From Oscheius dolichura (lineage: Eukaryota; Nematoda; Chromadorea; Rhabditida; Rhabditidae): a DNA stretch of 64,000 nt. The stretch lies in NCBI GenBank assembly GCA_932521035.1, contig OW051493.1, positions 8,883,501-8,947,500 on the forward strand, in the 5' to 3' direction. The notes under the pieces are model-generated. The model was given only the letters and a program-made list of their open reading frames with translations. It was not told the origin of the DNA and searched no databases. This document shows positions 21,201 to 34,119 of this stretch, piece by piece. The position numbers and the translations under genes are program-made. Numbering within the stretch: position 1 is the stretch's first letter; each line of letters opens with the position of its first letter.

Positions 21201-24200
21201 TTGACCTTATCCGCCCCAGGAGGCGATGGGGCGAGAGAGGCTATCCAGCTGTCCGCTACGGTCACAGCACGGCCAATAATGAGGTATTGGGAAAAAAAGA
21301 AACGACGAACCGGTAGCCATTGATGGAGCATGCGTATCGTTTGTCGGACAACTTTCACGGATTCGTCGCCCAGCTGGCCGAGGAGGAGGAGAATACCCCA
21401 GTCGAAGAAGTCCGGCAGACGCTGGCCGGCAATGGCGCCCAAGAAGCGGGTACACCAACGGCGAGCAGGCTGAAAAATACTGGTATTTATACTTTTCCTG
21501 TACCATTTTTTTGTGAGGAATATGGTCGTACTAAAATTATTCAAAGAAAATTACAAAACCTCGGGAAAATTTGAAAAAGCCCGCGCAATCCATAAAATTT
21601 CGGCCATCTCGATAAAATTGCGCCTTTCTCGCTATTCAAACATATATTTTAATAAAAATTGTATGCACCTAATCAGAAAAACGTGCTGAATTTTCTAGTA
21701 TAAAAATATTTAATTTCTATGGCCATATGGGGTTTCACTTACCTCATTAGTAGAAGTCAGCGCCTTATGCAGTACTAGTCGGGTCAAATTGGGCTGTCCT
21801 CCACTGTCACTGTAATCCAGGCTGGCCACGACGACTTTTATAAATTCTGTCGGTGTTGTGTTGTTCATTTTCTCGATAAATCTAAATATTTCCGCTGTAT
21901 ATAGCTCCGAAGGGGATAATTCTCCCGCCAACTACCTGTCCAGGTGCCATAAAGCTAGGCAGATGGCTACCGTATTTATCTGGCCTTGGGGGAAGCCACT
22001 ATACGGAGGGAAAGGTAAATAAAGAATTCTTTTCCAGTTTAAACTGCCTTTTAAAACGAGAAATTTGGGCTAAAAGACGGGAATTTTAGGATTGTCGCCG
22101 TTCTCGTCCTCATTTCCTGGCGGCCGAGACAAACATCCCCCAGGAGGAGGAGGAGCCGCCTTTTCCATGATCTGTCTCCCTTCATAGTTCTGGTTTTTGG
22201 AAGGGGGAAGATTTCAATTATCATAGACACACACAAGGGGTGATCCCCCATCCTCCCCTATATATCTCTTCCCAGCTGTCGCAAAGTCCTGACCCCACCC
22301 CTCCGGGTGGTTTGACGCGGCGGATAAAGAACACGATAAAATCTTGCAATTATGAAGGGGGAGCGGGAAGGGAGAAAAGGAGAGAGAGAGAAATCGGGAA
22401 GAAGAAGACGGCGAGAGGAGACGATTCGCCATTTCCTATAGCTAGACCCCTTACTTTCCTCTGGGCATCCTCCTCCTCCTCCTTGTCCTCCTCTTCCTCC
22501 ACCTTTTCCCTGGCCATCGTCCTCTTCCTGACTCTTTTCTTCGTGGGTCTCCGCCATGCCCCGTCCTCTCCTCCCAATTCTATCGCCATCTCGCAGTCCT
22601 TCTCCCCCCTTTTTTTTGGCCATCCTCCTCCTCGTGGTCCTCTTCCAAACCTCCCCCAGGGCACTTCTCCCAGCGGGTCCCCGCCATGTCCCGTCCTCCT
22701 GGCCCTACCCCCGCATCCTCCTCCTCCTCCACATGTCGGTTTTGTGGGTATCTGCCCCATTTGTGGTTTTCGAGGGCCTTTCTTATACCACCCTTCGCAC
22801 CTTTTTTCTTCCACCAGATTGTTCCCAGCTACACAATGGCAGCCCGAGATACCTATCTCGGCTTCTTCTTCTTCGCCTTCGTCCCATTCGGACAGGTTTT
22901 AGGTGGACCTTGGCCTGGCTAGTCAGCCAGCTAGCTGGATGGCTTAAGCCATCGTCTCTTGCACTTGGCGCGATGGTTTTCACGGCTCGTCTGCGATTTA
23001 TCCTATTGGCTATTGGGGCGTTGAAAATTCCTTGAAGGAGGAGACTATTTTCACACCTCTTTGTACTTTGAAAGCGCCGGTTCCGTTTGAAAATGCCCGC
23101 CGCTTTCCGCTCTTTTTAATCCTTCTTTAAAAGTCGGCAGAGAGATCTTTGAAGAAGGCCGAACGTTCCAAAAAGAGCGCCTTCTCGGAACCCTTTGGCA
23201 TTTCCATGCGCCTGGACCCGTACCACCTCGGCAGGAACATCTTCTTTTGTTCCAGGCGGCTAATTTTAAACTTCTCCCTGCTGCCGAGAATTTACGGATG
23301 CGGAACCAGTCAAAAAAAGTGCCGGGAGGAGCAAAATGGTGCGGATCTCGACCCCCTCCCCTGTCCTTCCGGAATCAGCCTCCCATTTGCAACAGTCGAA
23401 CAAAGATTTGCTCCAGTCCTGCCCCCAGGGGGTGAACTGGAGGCTATGGGGCACACAGCTGACTGTGTCACGACGACTCGTTTTGAGGTCGCCTGGGGTG
23501 AGCGCCGGGGGAGCGAAGGATCGCCTGGAGGAGGCAAAACGGCCGTCGGCGGTCATCGGCGCGCCAATTCTTACCCCTCGGGGGCATACAATAGCGGGCG
23601 AGAAAATTGGAGAAGGAAGAAGGGGAACGCTTTAACTCTTCCTCCTTTCTCCTCCTATTCGTACAGTTTTTGCCTCCTCCAGGCCGCTCTCTGGGGGATC
23701 CCCTTACCGTACCCCCATTCCAATTAAAAATGCCTTCTCCCCTTTCAAGTAAAGAACTGTAACAATCCCCGCTTCTTTCCACCGCCGTTCATTATGGGGA
23801 AGTGCGTCTTTTCCTAGTAAAACAAGCCGTCTCCAAGCCGGCTCTGCCCCCCTCCTTCCCCAGCAGTGGTGACCAGTTACCGTCTCTCCTTCTCTCTCCC
23901 CCCAGCCCTTCTCGCCCACATAAGTCATAACTCGTCGCACCCCGCCAAACTCAACATAGCCCTCCTCACATAATTTACCGTACCCCCTTTACTTCCTTCG
24001 AGGGACCAGCAAATCAAAGAAGAGAGGGGAGGATGAAGGCCTCCCCCTACAAGGAAAGGGGGGGGGGCAAGCCATCCGAGATCCCGGATTGTCTCGATCG
24101 CGGGGGAAACTTGCGCTTCCCTTCGACTGGACTGGAAAGCATCAACACTATGGCTGGTGTTGGCCCGGGGGCTTTTTCCGACGCGCTCATCTGAGATCCA

Positions 24201-27200
24201 ATTTATTCAACACAACACCTCCTCCCTGTGAATCCCGGCCGTTTTTTCTGGCGGTTGGGCAGGCAGAGAGGAGGGCAAATCATCCGAGTCAGTGACTTTT
24301 CGTCGCCTCTCCTCCTTCCCTATCAGAATTTTCCCCTTTTCGTCCCGGGACTCGGCTTTATACTGTAAGCTTGTGGAATATCTCCTCCCGAAAATGGAGA
24401 GATCACTTTTTTTTGCCCCCACAATTTCCTGTCTCATCGCCCCTTTTTCTCTTTCGAGTGTTTTGTTCCATTCTCGGCAATCTCGATCGGTCAAAAACGA
24501 GATTCAAGCGGGATTCAGCCTCCCGGTTACGAAATTCGATTCAAAACGACGACGGCGCGGACAAGCTAATGCTAATTTTGAAGGAATCCATGGAATCGGG
24601 GCTATATTTGGGGGAAAGAATCAATCAAAACAGGAAACTGAAGGGATTTTTACCTCCAATTCGGAAGCTAGCCTCTTTTTATGATATCGAAAGGCCTGGC
24701 GAACTGTACTGTACTATTTTCTACCAGAGTTTAGCATGAAGAAGTCTTTCCCTTTCTCATTCTCCTAACTAACTAACAAGATGATTAGACTCGTTCCCTG
24801 GACAGTCAGCTGTTTCCTCCCAATCCAGATTGACTGTTTAATTTGATACGCCGACAGCTAATCTATATAACAGCCGGCCTTATAGCTGCTCACCTCCTTG
24901 ACCAGGCTAAAAGTACAGACTTTTCTACCGTACCTAGAATTCTCAATGAGAAGGGCCGCGATTTCCATGCTCTACCCAATCCCGGCTCTTCAAAGCCGCC
25001 TTCCCAAGCCCCAGCCTTCAACAGCTTTTGTCTTTCTTGCCTCCAAAAAATACAGGACCCCAACGCCGAGCTCCAGAAAAGTCGTAATCAGCCTCCCTCT
25101 GTTCATTTATCCCCGTTTATTTCTTTCTAATCCAGGTTACTGCACTCCCTCTCTTCCTTTTCTCCCCTTTTCTGCCCTCAAAAGTTAAAAAACCCCCTCC
25201 TTTTCCAGATGAATTGGGTAATCCTCTCCCTCCTGTCTATATCAGTCACCCTAGTGGTGGCTGATCTCCCCTCCTGTGCTCGGGCTCGCTGTGTCCACTG
25301 TGAGGTCGACTTCATCAGTCGGATGTGCCCTGCTGCTTGCGCTTCTTGTGCACATCAAAATCAGGTTTTTTATTCTCCTCAGGGCCCAATATTCTCCGCT
25401 TTATAGCAGCCTCGAATTGTCCAGGTGGGAGATGTTCGTCCCCAGCAGCCGCCTATCATCTGGCACCCGACCAAGAATTCCGGCTCTGTGCAGAAGCCAG
25501 TGTTGAGCCCTGCCAGGCAGGCGGGAGTACAGACTCAAGCCTATCAACAAGTTCCCCAGGTACTGTAGCTTTCATTTTTAACTTTTATGATTAATTTAAG
25601 CAGCCATATGCCCACCAGGCTCCTGCTCAGGCCTTCGCCGCCCCCGTCCAGCAATACGGCGCCCAGGCCTCTACTCTGGCTCCCTTGATAGAGCAGCCCA
25701 ATGCCAATCAACTAAACCCCCAGTTGGCAACCCGCCCGGCGGATTTGGCCCACCCCCTGCCCGAATATCAGAGGGCCTTCAGCCAGAACTTCAACCAGCC
25801 CCAGCAGGGGCAGTTCAACTACCAACAGCCGGGACAGCAGCAGCCTTTCCAGCAGAACTTCTACCAGCAGCAGTCACAGAACCCTGCTCAACCGCAGTTC
25901 CCCGGCTATCAACAACCACAACAGTCGCAGTTCTTCAACCCGTTCCAGCCATTTTTACAAAACGGCTTCCAGGTAGAACCGAGGTTACTCTAATCAGATT
26001 TTATCTGTTTTAGGGCGGTAGCAATCCTCTAGATCCTCTTGGTTTGTTCAATTTCGGCGGGCAGAATACATTCACCCATGCCGCCCCGGTAGCTCAGGTA
26101 GCTCCATCGGCTAGGACCTATCCTGGCGCCCCTGCTGCCGCGGCTTCTTCCGCTGCCTCTGCCGCTGGTGCCGCTGCTGGAGCACAGCCCCATGGTCCTG
26201 CCACGGCTTTCAACGGAAATTACAACCCCCAACCGTCCCAGACCTACCAACAGGCCCCACAGCCCGCGCCTCAGCCAGCCCCACAGGCTCAAGCAGCCCC
26301 CCAGGTCCAACAGCCTACCCAAGTGCAGCCTAGTCTTCAACTTCCCCAAATGCCTAGCCTGTTTACTGTAGGTTTTCAATTTTTCCTTATAAATGAAGGT
26401 GGGTTTAGCCCCCTCACGTTCCTCCCAGTCCCCCGGCTCCTGCCACGATTGCTCTCCAGCCCCAAGGAGGACAGTACCGTACAAATGCTCAGACCCAACC
26501 TGCTCAACAACCTCAACCTCAAGTCCAACAGCCTCAACAGCCACAACAGCCACAACAGCCACAACAGCCACTTCCCCAACAGCCAGCTTACCAGCAACCG
26601 CCCCAGCCACAACAGCCTCTCCCTCCTATTTCTAACAGTATTGATTCTGCTCCATCTTTCTATGGGAATAAGTACTATGGGGAGAAGGGACCCGCTCCGG
26701 CTCCTCCACCAGCTCAGGTAAGGATGGGAGCAACATGTTTTCGGCCATTTTCTCCATAGAATTCGATTCAAAACGTTTTTTGTCGGGTGTTTTTTGATTT
26801 TTAAAGAACTAATATGGTTACAGTAACCCGTTTCAGTGTCCCCGAGCCGGCTGGGAGCCTTGTATCAGCAAGGACATTGCCAACGAGCGCTTCAGGAACT
26901 GCTGCACCCGACTGGGAGACGGCTGCTCCACCCTATGTAACTACGATGCTAATCTGGCTACTGTAAGTGTTCCCTCCAAGATCCTAGATTATTTTCCCGG
27001 ATTCTAGATGCAATTGGCAGTGTTGACGGGTCGCTGCCCGCTGAACAAAGTCGCGGACATGATGGTGTGTGCCTCCGGCTACGAAGACGCGACTCCCTGC
27101 TGCGAGGCGTACAATGTCTTCGAACCGGGCTATGAGCAATGCCGTCCCTATTGTAATCCGGCCGCCGGTCTGCCACAAGGTGGCCCCCTCAGCGACAAAT

Positions 27201-30200
27201 ACAAGTGTTTGGTAAAGTTAGGAGCAATTCAACAGTGCTTCTACGTCAGTCAGAAGCCCTAAGGACCCCGCTAGGCCCTAATAACCCCCTCCCAGTCCTC
27301 ATCCTCCCCCAATTGACAAAGAGTGCAATATGTTTTGTCCCTTTTTGTACCATCACATGGTGCCATTTCTCATTTCCACTGTTTTTTGTTTGTATAATAA
27401 TAAAAATAAGAAATTTTGAGGCGGGAAACTCACATTTGGAAGATGGCTTCCTTTTGGAGGATTTGGGTGCCAATTCGGTGGCCAGAATAGGCTCCGATTA
27501 GGGCAAAATGATACATCGAACTACTGTAGATTAGGTGCTTGACGTTGTACAGGTCCTAAAAAGAAAAGCGGAGTACTGTAAGGGGAGATTTCCACGCGGG
27601 ACCCTCCGAGGAAAGTTGATCCGGCCTTTTCGCGTCTTCAACCGCTTTTTTGACTGTTTGCACTCGTAAAACCTCGGCAAGGACAAAATTTTAAACCTTC
27701 CTTTGACTACAGTATCCAATTTTACATAAAGAAAATCTTCCTGCCGATATTTTACGGGTGCGGGCGCGCGAACAAGGGGTCCGATTCTTGAAAATCCCAT
27801 CTGGCTACCATACCTCGCCAAAAAAACCTATTTATATTGTTTTTCGCTGCAGGACCTTTCAGTAAGTATAAAGAACCGTACCGTGTTGATCTTCTCCTTC
27901 ATATCCCTGGCAAATTTCACTAGAATCTCTTCAACTTCTTGATTCTTTGCCGGATAGCGCATAGCCAGGTGGATTGCCCTCTTTGCAGCCACTACCAGCT
28001 GCCTATCCTCCCCCCAAGCCAGTTGCGGCCCCTTTGCCGGGGAGGCTTCATTCAGGATCTAAATTTTATTGTTTAGACGGTTTTATATGTAGGAAATCTC
28101 ACTCTAGCTATGATTTCAATGACATCGTTGAGGCAGTCCGTCCTCTGGCAGATGCTGACATCTCGCAAGGCTTCAGTGAACATGAGAATACAGTTCTTCA
28201 CGTTGAGATCGTCGTTTTTCCAACAGTTGCTGACCAGATTTGAGAAACTCTCATCTGCAAAGGAAGGCTTTGGTCTGTTTTCGATTTTAATTGGCGGTTA
28301 GGGTCTTCAAGAGCTGTAGTACCCAATAAAGCCTTCCTTTTTCCACCAGCGGGTCGGAAAATGGGCAAAACGGACCTTTTAGCGAACAGGGGAAGGAGAT
28401 TACGGTATTTCGAGTTATTCTAGGCTACAAAAATACTATACATTATCCCTACAGTATCCCTGGCGTGCCGCTCTTTTTAGGCCCAGCTTGGAAGTGATCC
28501 GCTTTATCGCATCAGGAACCCGGATTACGGTATTCCCAATTCTTCAAATTATCCAGAAGCTCGTCTTACCTGTCCTCCAAGGTTTCCTCTCCGATAACCG
28601 CGGTGTTAACGGTCTGTGATCCATAAACAACGAGAAATTAGAGTCATATGGCGGTTCGTCTGACATACTATGGATCCAGACTTGATTCAATTGGTCGAAC
28701 CGGTGAAGAGCAATCGTCGCATTTCTGAAATGTCAGAATTTTTGGCTACAATATTCCTTTGAAGACCCAATCTTAAAACTCACTCAGTGTTGACATAGCT
28801 GAAAGTTTCCGGAGCGTCGAAGTCATAGAGTCCATGTATGGCGGCGGCGGACTTGCTCCCAATGACGGCTTCACTAGCCGATTGGAAAAGACTCGGCAGG
28901 GAGAGGACAGTGGCTCTCCAAGTGGATGGAACGATTGATGGAGCAACACGAAGGAAATCAGACAGGAGAAGAGTGGCTTTGATGGCACTTGGAGCATTTG
29001 GATTGGCGATGATCAGGCGAGCCAGGGATTGGGGCAGGCCGGCATTGATCAGGACGAAGAAGGCCAGGTAACGAAAGGAGGCCAGCACGTCGACGTAGCG
29101 GATAAAGTCCTGGAAATGAATAGATTTTAGGGAGCTTTTCAAAGTCCCGTAGGAGCTCAAGGAGCCGTCTTGGGGTGAGGATGCTCTAGATCCTGGGCTG
29201 GGCAGAATTTCAGCCATTTCGGCGCTGAGCGGCCCACCCCCATTCTCATTATCCAAGAAATCCTGTAGATCCCCCGGAATCAAGCCAGTCCAGTCCTGAT
29301 AACGGATCCTCGCGAGTCCTGTTGCGATACAATCCCTCTTCCCCGTGTCGCCTTCTCCCAGTCCTCCCAATCCCAGGAGCTCCTTCCGAAGATTCCTAAC
29401 CAGGCTCTCCGCCCCGAAAACTTCGCTATCCTCTTTCCTTACCTGATCCTGCCCAATAATTATATCATTCTGTGCCAGTACAAAATCCTCCTTCAATGAG
29501 CTGCTAAAGATATCCGGTGTTGATAGAGATCCTGAATTTTTCTCGTTCAATTCTCTACATTCCAAAAAATCTCTACCATAAAAATCCACGGCCTCTTTCC
29601 ACGACTGGAAGTTCTTCGCCGCGTAGGGTGCATCCATAAAATCACAGCAAATATTGACAATCATGTCCCGAATGTGGCTGAGGTTGACATTGCCCACGGT
29701 TCCAAGGCCGAGGTATTCCAAGAGCCTGAAATTTCTCATTTTTAAGAGGAATAGGAAAAAATTAGTCTAAAAATCGTATTTTAAAGGTCTCAATCAATTT
29801 GGAACCGAAAAATTGGCAAAAAAGGTACCTAATGAAGTCTTACAACGAAAACTGTCTAATTGTGTTTCTAAATACGGTAACGGGATGGAAATAGGTCTCA
29901 CAACGAAGTAAATAAGCTACAGTACCTGGGAAAAGTCTCTTACCTCAAAGGAGAAGAAGCTATAACATTAGCCGTCGGTCCAACCGCGGCGCAGGCAAAA
30001 AGTCCTGACCAACTTCGAAGAATAGACAAGAACGAGTGGGAAAATGTGATCATTACTCCTTCTATCATCTTATCCACCCTAAAATCCAATTATTTTTGAA
30101 TTTGTAACAATTCAAACCGTTCCGACGAGGTATAGCTCTTTTCAAAGAACCCGAATTCAATCAAAGGAGCAAAGATTTGCTCTAGAACCAGGTGCAACTG

Positions 30201-31997
30201 AGCCATGTTCCTTACAGCGGGATCGTCTAACCAATGGACGAGGACACGGCACACAAGATTGGCGATTCCCTTATTCACGCCGGAATTTCCGGTAAGGACA
30301 CGGACAATCCAGTCAGTTCCACTCATGTCGATCATCAGACGGGGTTCGTAGACACAGAACTCCAGGAACATCGCTATACAGGAGAGGCCCAGCCTGGAAA
30401 TAGAAAAATTAGGAGCATCGAAACTTGAAAGAGGTAGGATCCCAAAAATCGGGCTCGGTACACGATAGTCCGATCCCCTGCACCCGTAAAGTCTCGTCAA
30501 AACAAATGTATAAAGACGTCACAGTTTTTTTTAACTTTTTTGAAGAAAGATGAACTAGCTGCCGAGACTTTACGGGTGCAGGGGATTGGACTATTGAGAG
30601 CCGAGCCAAGAAGGATCATATTCTATATGGAATTTCAAATTTTCTGCGTTTCGAGACCTATTTCTCCGAGTATCGCCTCGTTCCTCCCTCTGCTCACCTG
30701 TCGTCTTCTTCTTTATCAGGACCATCCGTCCCGCCGCCACTATCAGAGCTACCCGGCGGTTTGTTGATGGTCTTCAAGGCTATAGCTATGACGGGCTGCA
30801 TTATGGACTTGGGAAAGGCGTATTTTCTGAAATTAACAGGGAAAAATAACAGGATTTTATCAATATTCACTTTCCACTGTTCTGAGCAACCGAATCTTCT
30901 ATCAATTTCTTCAATATCGACGTCTGATAGACGGTAATCATGGCCCCAATGAGGCGAAGGGCTTCACATCGTTCTATCTCATTATCCACACAGAGATCCA
31001 AAGATCTGAATATTTTAAAACTGTAAATAAGCAGAAAATAAGGATTCTTACCGTACTACATAAATATCAACGTGGTTATTAATCATATAGGTAAGATTCC
31101 TCTCGGTAATGAGGCAAAGTCGGAGGATCCGAAAGCTCATGGCTCGAATGGCGGGGTAGTCATCTTTTAAAAATAGGAGGGTCCTGAAACAAAACGAATA
31201 AAACTGAAAACCAGTAATTCTTCCAGTAATTGTTTACCATATTTTTCCCATAAACAACTTTTACACCCTCCGTAAGCGCGCTCTGGTCAAATACATCCGT
31301 TCACACAACGTTTTATCGGCCTTACTATCCTTTTCTTTGATTTTTTCTTACTCTGTATGGTTTTAAAGATGTGTGCGCCATTTAAAAATAAAGAAAAATG
31401 GGAAATAACATGGTAGAAATTGAAATAATCAAGAAATTAATCGGCAGTTCGAATAGTGCGCGCTTACGGAAGGAGTAGAGCCGCTATTTGGAGAATTTAT
31501 TCATATTTCAACTACCAGTACCGATAAAATATCGGCAGGAAAAAGATCTACAGGTAAAAAACAATAAAAAATGCCAAATTTCTTGCCAATACTTTACGGG
31601 CGAGGCTCCGGGTCCGGAAATCGGCCATTTCGGTCTTTTCGCTTACTTCAAACAGATAAGTTCGAAAAATTCCGGCGAATTCAGCGACTCCGGCATGGTT
31701 TCCACAATCATCTGGTGAAGACTGTTCAAAAACTCGGCTCTTTCCTCATAGGACCCATTTAGAGCCGCGTCAATCCGTTCATAAATCAATCGTTCACTGG
31801 CTGACCTCTCCAAATGGGGGACAATCACTTCCCGATGAGTTATTCCTAGAAAAATGGACAGAAAATATAAAAAAATAAGCAGATGACTCACGACTGGATT
31901 TTCTTTTCTTTAAAAAAGTGCTAACATTTGTATTAAACCGGGTGGATTTCGGCCGGAGACGGGCCAGACTCGACGGCCGTTCTAAACTCTCCGCCAT
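18206..31997 (-). CDS. rict-1: Rictor, TORC2-specific subunit
   Basis: Scaffold subunit that defines TOR complex 2, acting upstream of Akt/SGK. Twenty-three exons with fully consistent phases: 31892-31997, 31647-31845, 31052-31183, 30871-31005, 30698-30826, 30118-30393, 29944-30078, 28784-29725, 28570-28724, 28103-28254, 27882-28058, 27434-27555, 21743-21881, 21206-21469, 21023-21175, 20873-20979, 20175-20715, 19675-19876, 19431-19567, 19246-19389, 19112-19204, 18724-18862, 18206-18450. Product about 1607 residues (human about 1700). Family signatures in order: the N-terminal ARM-like segment IRAMSFRILRL then ERCEALRLIGAMITV; LSILRSWSGLF and LLEYLGL; IKATLLLSDFL; VVVASLDYSDSGG (family SLDYS); the FFDWGILLLLGQL block; AHLFGSLAKHHYG; VIALGQIGS to LSVRGAAFWALNMIG; a Ser-rich linker; and the C-terminal FKPRSRSFLQEIF, matching family FRLPCRRFIQELF. 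A splice acceptor at about 32011 lies in the 5' UTR. Intron 21882-27433 (5.55 kb) hosts another gene. Confidence 0.95.
21882..25208. other. Rictor intron, left part: no gene seen
   Basis: Low-complexity CCT/TCC tracts dominate 22.4-22.9 kb and create long spurious open frames on both strands. A degenerate MITE lies at 23210-23316. Many TACAGTA-type words are present. A CTATATAAC word at about 24863 could be a distant promoter element for the nested gene. Confidence 0.5.
23210..23316. repeat. MITE-like foldback, GCACCCGTA family, degenerate copy
   Basis: Left end GGACCCGTACCACCTCGGCAGG and right end CTGCCGAGAATTTACGGATGCG are imperfect inverted copies of the family termini, within the rictor intron. 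Confidence 0.5.
25209..27262 (+). CDS. Secreted DB-module protein with Gln/Pro-rich linker, nested in rictor
   Basis: Seven exons, all introns phase 0: 25209-25364, 25407-25559, 25601-25972, 26014-26367, 26409-26717, 26837-26962, 27008-27262; about 574 residues. The N-terminus MNWVILSLLSISVTLVVA is a signal peptide. A short Cys-rich segment with six or seven Cys follows (to residue 52), then a roughly 390-residue linker rich in Gln, Pro and Ala with QQP and PAPQ runs. The C-terminus is a DB module (nematode-specific, 12-Cys type): CCTRLGDGCSTLCNYDAN, then MQLAVLTGRCP, CCEAYNVF and QQCFYVSQKP at the very end. The protein is extracellular, probably matrix or cuticle-associated. ATG 25209 directly follows TTTTCCAG, suggesting spliced-leader addition. 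It lies on the strand opposite rictor, wholly inside one rictor intron. Confidence 0.9.
27399..27404 (+). terminator. Polyadenylation signal AATAAA of the nested gene
   Basis: Hexamer 137 nt after the stop codon, only about 30 nt before the next rictor exon (27434), so the two antisense transcripts may nearly touch. Confidence 0.5.
27659..27770. repeat. MITE-like foldback, GCACCCGTA family
   Basis: Left end GCACTCGTAAAACCTCGGCA and right end TGCCGATATTTTACGGGTGC are inverted copies separated by about 70 nt. It lies in the rictor intron 27556-27881. Confidence 0.7.
30466..30593. repeat. MITE, GCACCCGTA family, well-preserved copy
   Basis: 128 nt in the rictor intron 30394-30697. The left end is TAGTCCGATCCCCTGCACCC, continuing GTAAAGTCTCG; the right end is the inverse, finishing GGGGATTGGACTA. 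Both ends abut TA, suggesting TA target-site duplication. No coding interior. Confidence 0.88.
31505..31605. repeat. MITE-like foldback, GCACCCGTA family, divergent copy
   Basis: The left TACCGATAAAATATCGGCAGG and right TGCCAATACTTTACGGGCG are imperfect inverted ends, in the rictor intron 31184-31646. Confidence 0.5.
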
Positions 31998-32771
31998 TGG
32001 TGAAATTACCTGAAATATGATAAAAATATTAATATATTGGTTGATTTTCATTAAAATATATGTTTTTAGCAGGGAAAATGTGTAAAATTCGAGCAGAAAA
32101 GGGTTTTTTAACTGGAAAAATAAGAAAAACGGAGAAGAAGCGGTAAAAAGACAATTTCAAATGTGATTTGAATAGATATGGGAAATCTTCGCCTGCGTAC
32201 GGGGGTATTTTCGCGCTCACGGCGGGGACGAAAAAAGAGGGTGACTGTTCCTGATAACAGACCGAATTGTGCGGATCCTATCAGCCTCTACTATACTTTT
32301 TTTCGTTGGAAAAAAGACTATACAAGACAGTCTCCCTGCCCTTGAAATGTGCTCTAGGGCCAAATCTGTTTGAAGACGGAAAGTAATTAGTACTAATTCA
32401 GATGAAGAAAAGATTACCGTAAATTTCCATGGTTGGTTGACGTGGGCCAGCTTCCCACTGGATACCAGGCGGCAAAGATCAAGCTCACTGACCAAAACAA
32501 AACGAAACTGAGGCGTTCAGAAATAAAATTAAGGGAAATCCGAGTTTTTGAGAATGGGGAGCAGGTCGTCAATGAATCTCTTCTTGGAATCTGTTTTTTC
32601 CCTTTCTGGCGTCTTCAGTACTAGAAGTTCTAGTCTAGAACAAGTTGACTTCTCTTCTGCTCCCTCAGTTATATTGAAAAGTGGCTCTTGTTCTCCTGTT
32701 CCGGTTCGTGCAGAGGCAAGAAAGTCGAATTGCCGTCGAGCACGTTTCCCTTTCCTTTGTTCTTTGCTCGA

Positions 32772-33330
32772 TATTTATGGCAGTGGAATTGAAGATGTTT
32801 ATTACTCAGAACATATGGGACCAGATAGAGGATATCCTTCTTGATTTACGGCCTGGTTGCCCCTTCCGTTGACATCACTCCGACCATATGGTCACTCGAG
32901 GGTGCCTTCTTTCTCTCTCAAATTCAAGCTATTACCCTCCAATTAGATTTTCATCCTTCAAATCAACGCGACGAGGTCTATTTCATCGTTTCCACCATTT
33001 CCATCCACTCTTTTCGATGAAGAAAATGATAAAAGTCTAGTGCAACCCAAAGGAAACTTTATCCGGCCTTGAAATATGCTCTAGGGCAAATCTGTTTACT
33101 TCGCTTTGGGCGCGCTCTCTCCCAAAATTCAAACCATTGACAACACTATTCGCCCTGCCATTTTATTCTCTTCATATCGATCATTTCCTTGGCTGTTTTT
33201 CCCCATTTTCTTTTCTCCTTATTCCTCCAAACCGTCTCTCCCCTCCCATGGCGTCATTTCCCTTCAAATTTCCATTTTCAGGGTTCCATATATGGACCCT
33301 CTCTTCAATTCGTTTGGGGGGAACAGACGC
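32772..33330 (+). repeat. Direct repeat unit 1 (gene-fragment block)
   Basis: Shares TTTATGGCAGTGGAATTGAA, TATCCTTCTTGATTTACGG, CTTGAAATATGCTCTAGGGC and the terminal hairpin/start module with the block at 34120-34680, in the same order. Confidence 0.75.
33275..33299 (+). repeat. Hairpin/start module 1
   Basis: TTTTCAG followed by GGGTTCCATATATGGACCC. The ATG inside opens the frame MDPLFNSFGG. Confidence 0.6.
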
Positions 33331-33983
33331 TACAAGAAGCGAAAGCAGACTGAGAGGGAAAAACTCCCGATGCTAACAGTGAGCCGGCAATGCTTCAAGA
33401 AGAAAACCAGGATATCAACGGCCAGGCTCGTTTGAAGCAGAGCATGAACGATCTAAAGCTTCGCCTGTCCAGCGAGGACCAACAAATTGTGGAGGGAATC
33501 TGGTAATAGCAACAGGGAAATGATAATATTACTGTGAAAATGTTTGCAGGAGGAGGATGAGAACTGCCGATCAAAAGGACTTCAAGTGCTCATACAAATC
33601 TAATAGACAAGATGATCACCAACGTTATCGCTGAGAAAGAGGCCCAAATCGACAGAATGGCAAGAATTATTAGAGAAGAAGATGGAAATTTATGACAGGA
33701 ATGAATTGATTTCAACAAAATCTTGTTTCTTTTATTTTTCAAGACTTTTATAGCTCTCTTTTGATTTATTACATCGGTTCTGGGGGTTCTTTTCATTATG
33801 AGCCACCAATTTCGAGAGGGTTCTTGCTTTCCTGTTAAAAAGTCGGCAAAATCGCTCGAATAAGCTCTAAATACCTTGAAAAGTCGAGCTTCTTCTCTTG
33901 TTTCCAATTCGTGGACCTTCGAGAAAGTTTTCGGACCGAGTCCTCTTTGTGCTCAATCTTTATGACTCGGCGGCGTTTCTCAC

Positions 33984-34101
33984 TCGCCACCGCACCCATA
34001 ACGTCTTGGCAGCACGAAAAGGACGAAAGCGAAGAGCTTTTGTAGCGCGCCCAATAAAAGAGATTTCAACTGCCGAGAATTTACGGGTGTGGGCGCGAGA
34101 T
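33984..34101. repeat. MITE-like foldback, GCACCCGTA family
   Basis: Left CGCACCCATAACGTCTTGGC and right TGCCGAGAATTTACGGGTGT ends are inverted. It lies immediately upstream of direct-repeat unit 2. Confidence 0.6.
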
Positions 34102-34119
34102 CCGCCACCGAACCGATCT

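Noticed and set aside
22240-23035. Long overlapping open frames on both strands in the rictor intron
   Set aside because: They are translations of CCT/TCC and GGA low-complexity tracts; no splice structure, no family motif, and frames exist in nearly all six readings.
28255-28569. An extra rictor exon (candidate peptide around VPDAIKRITSKLGL)
   Set aside because: Exon 28570-28724 joins 28103-28254 in phase without it (GAT codon across the junction), and the candidate lacks a good acceptor.
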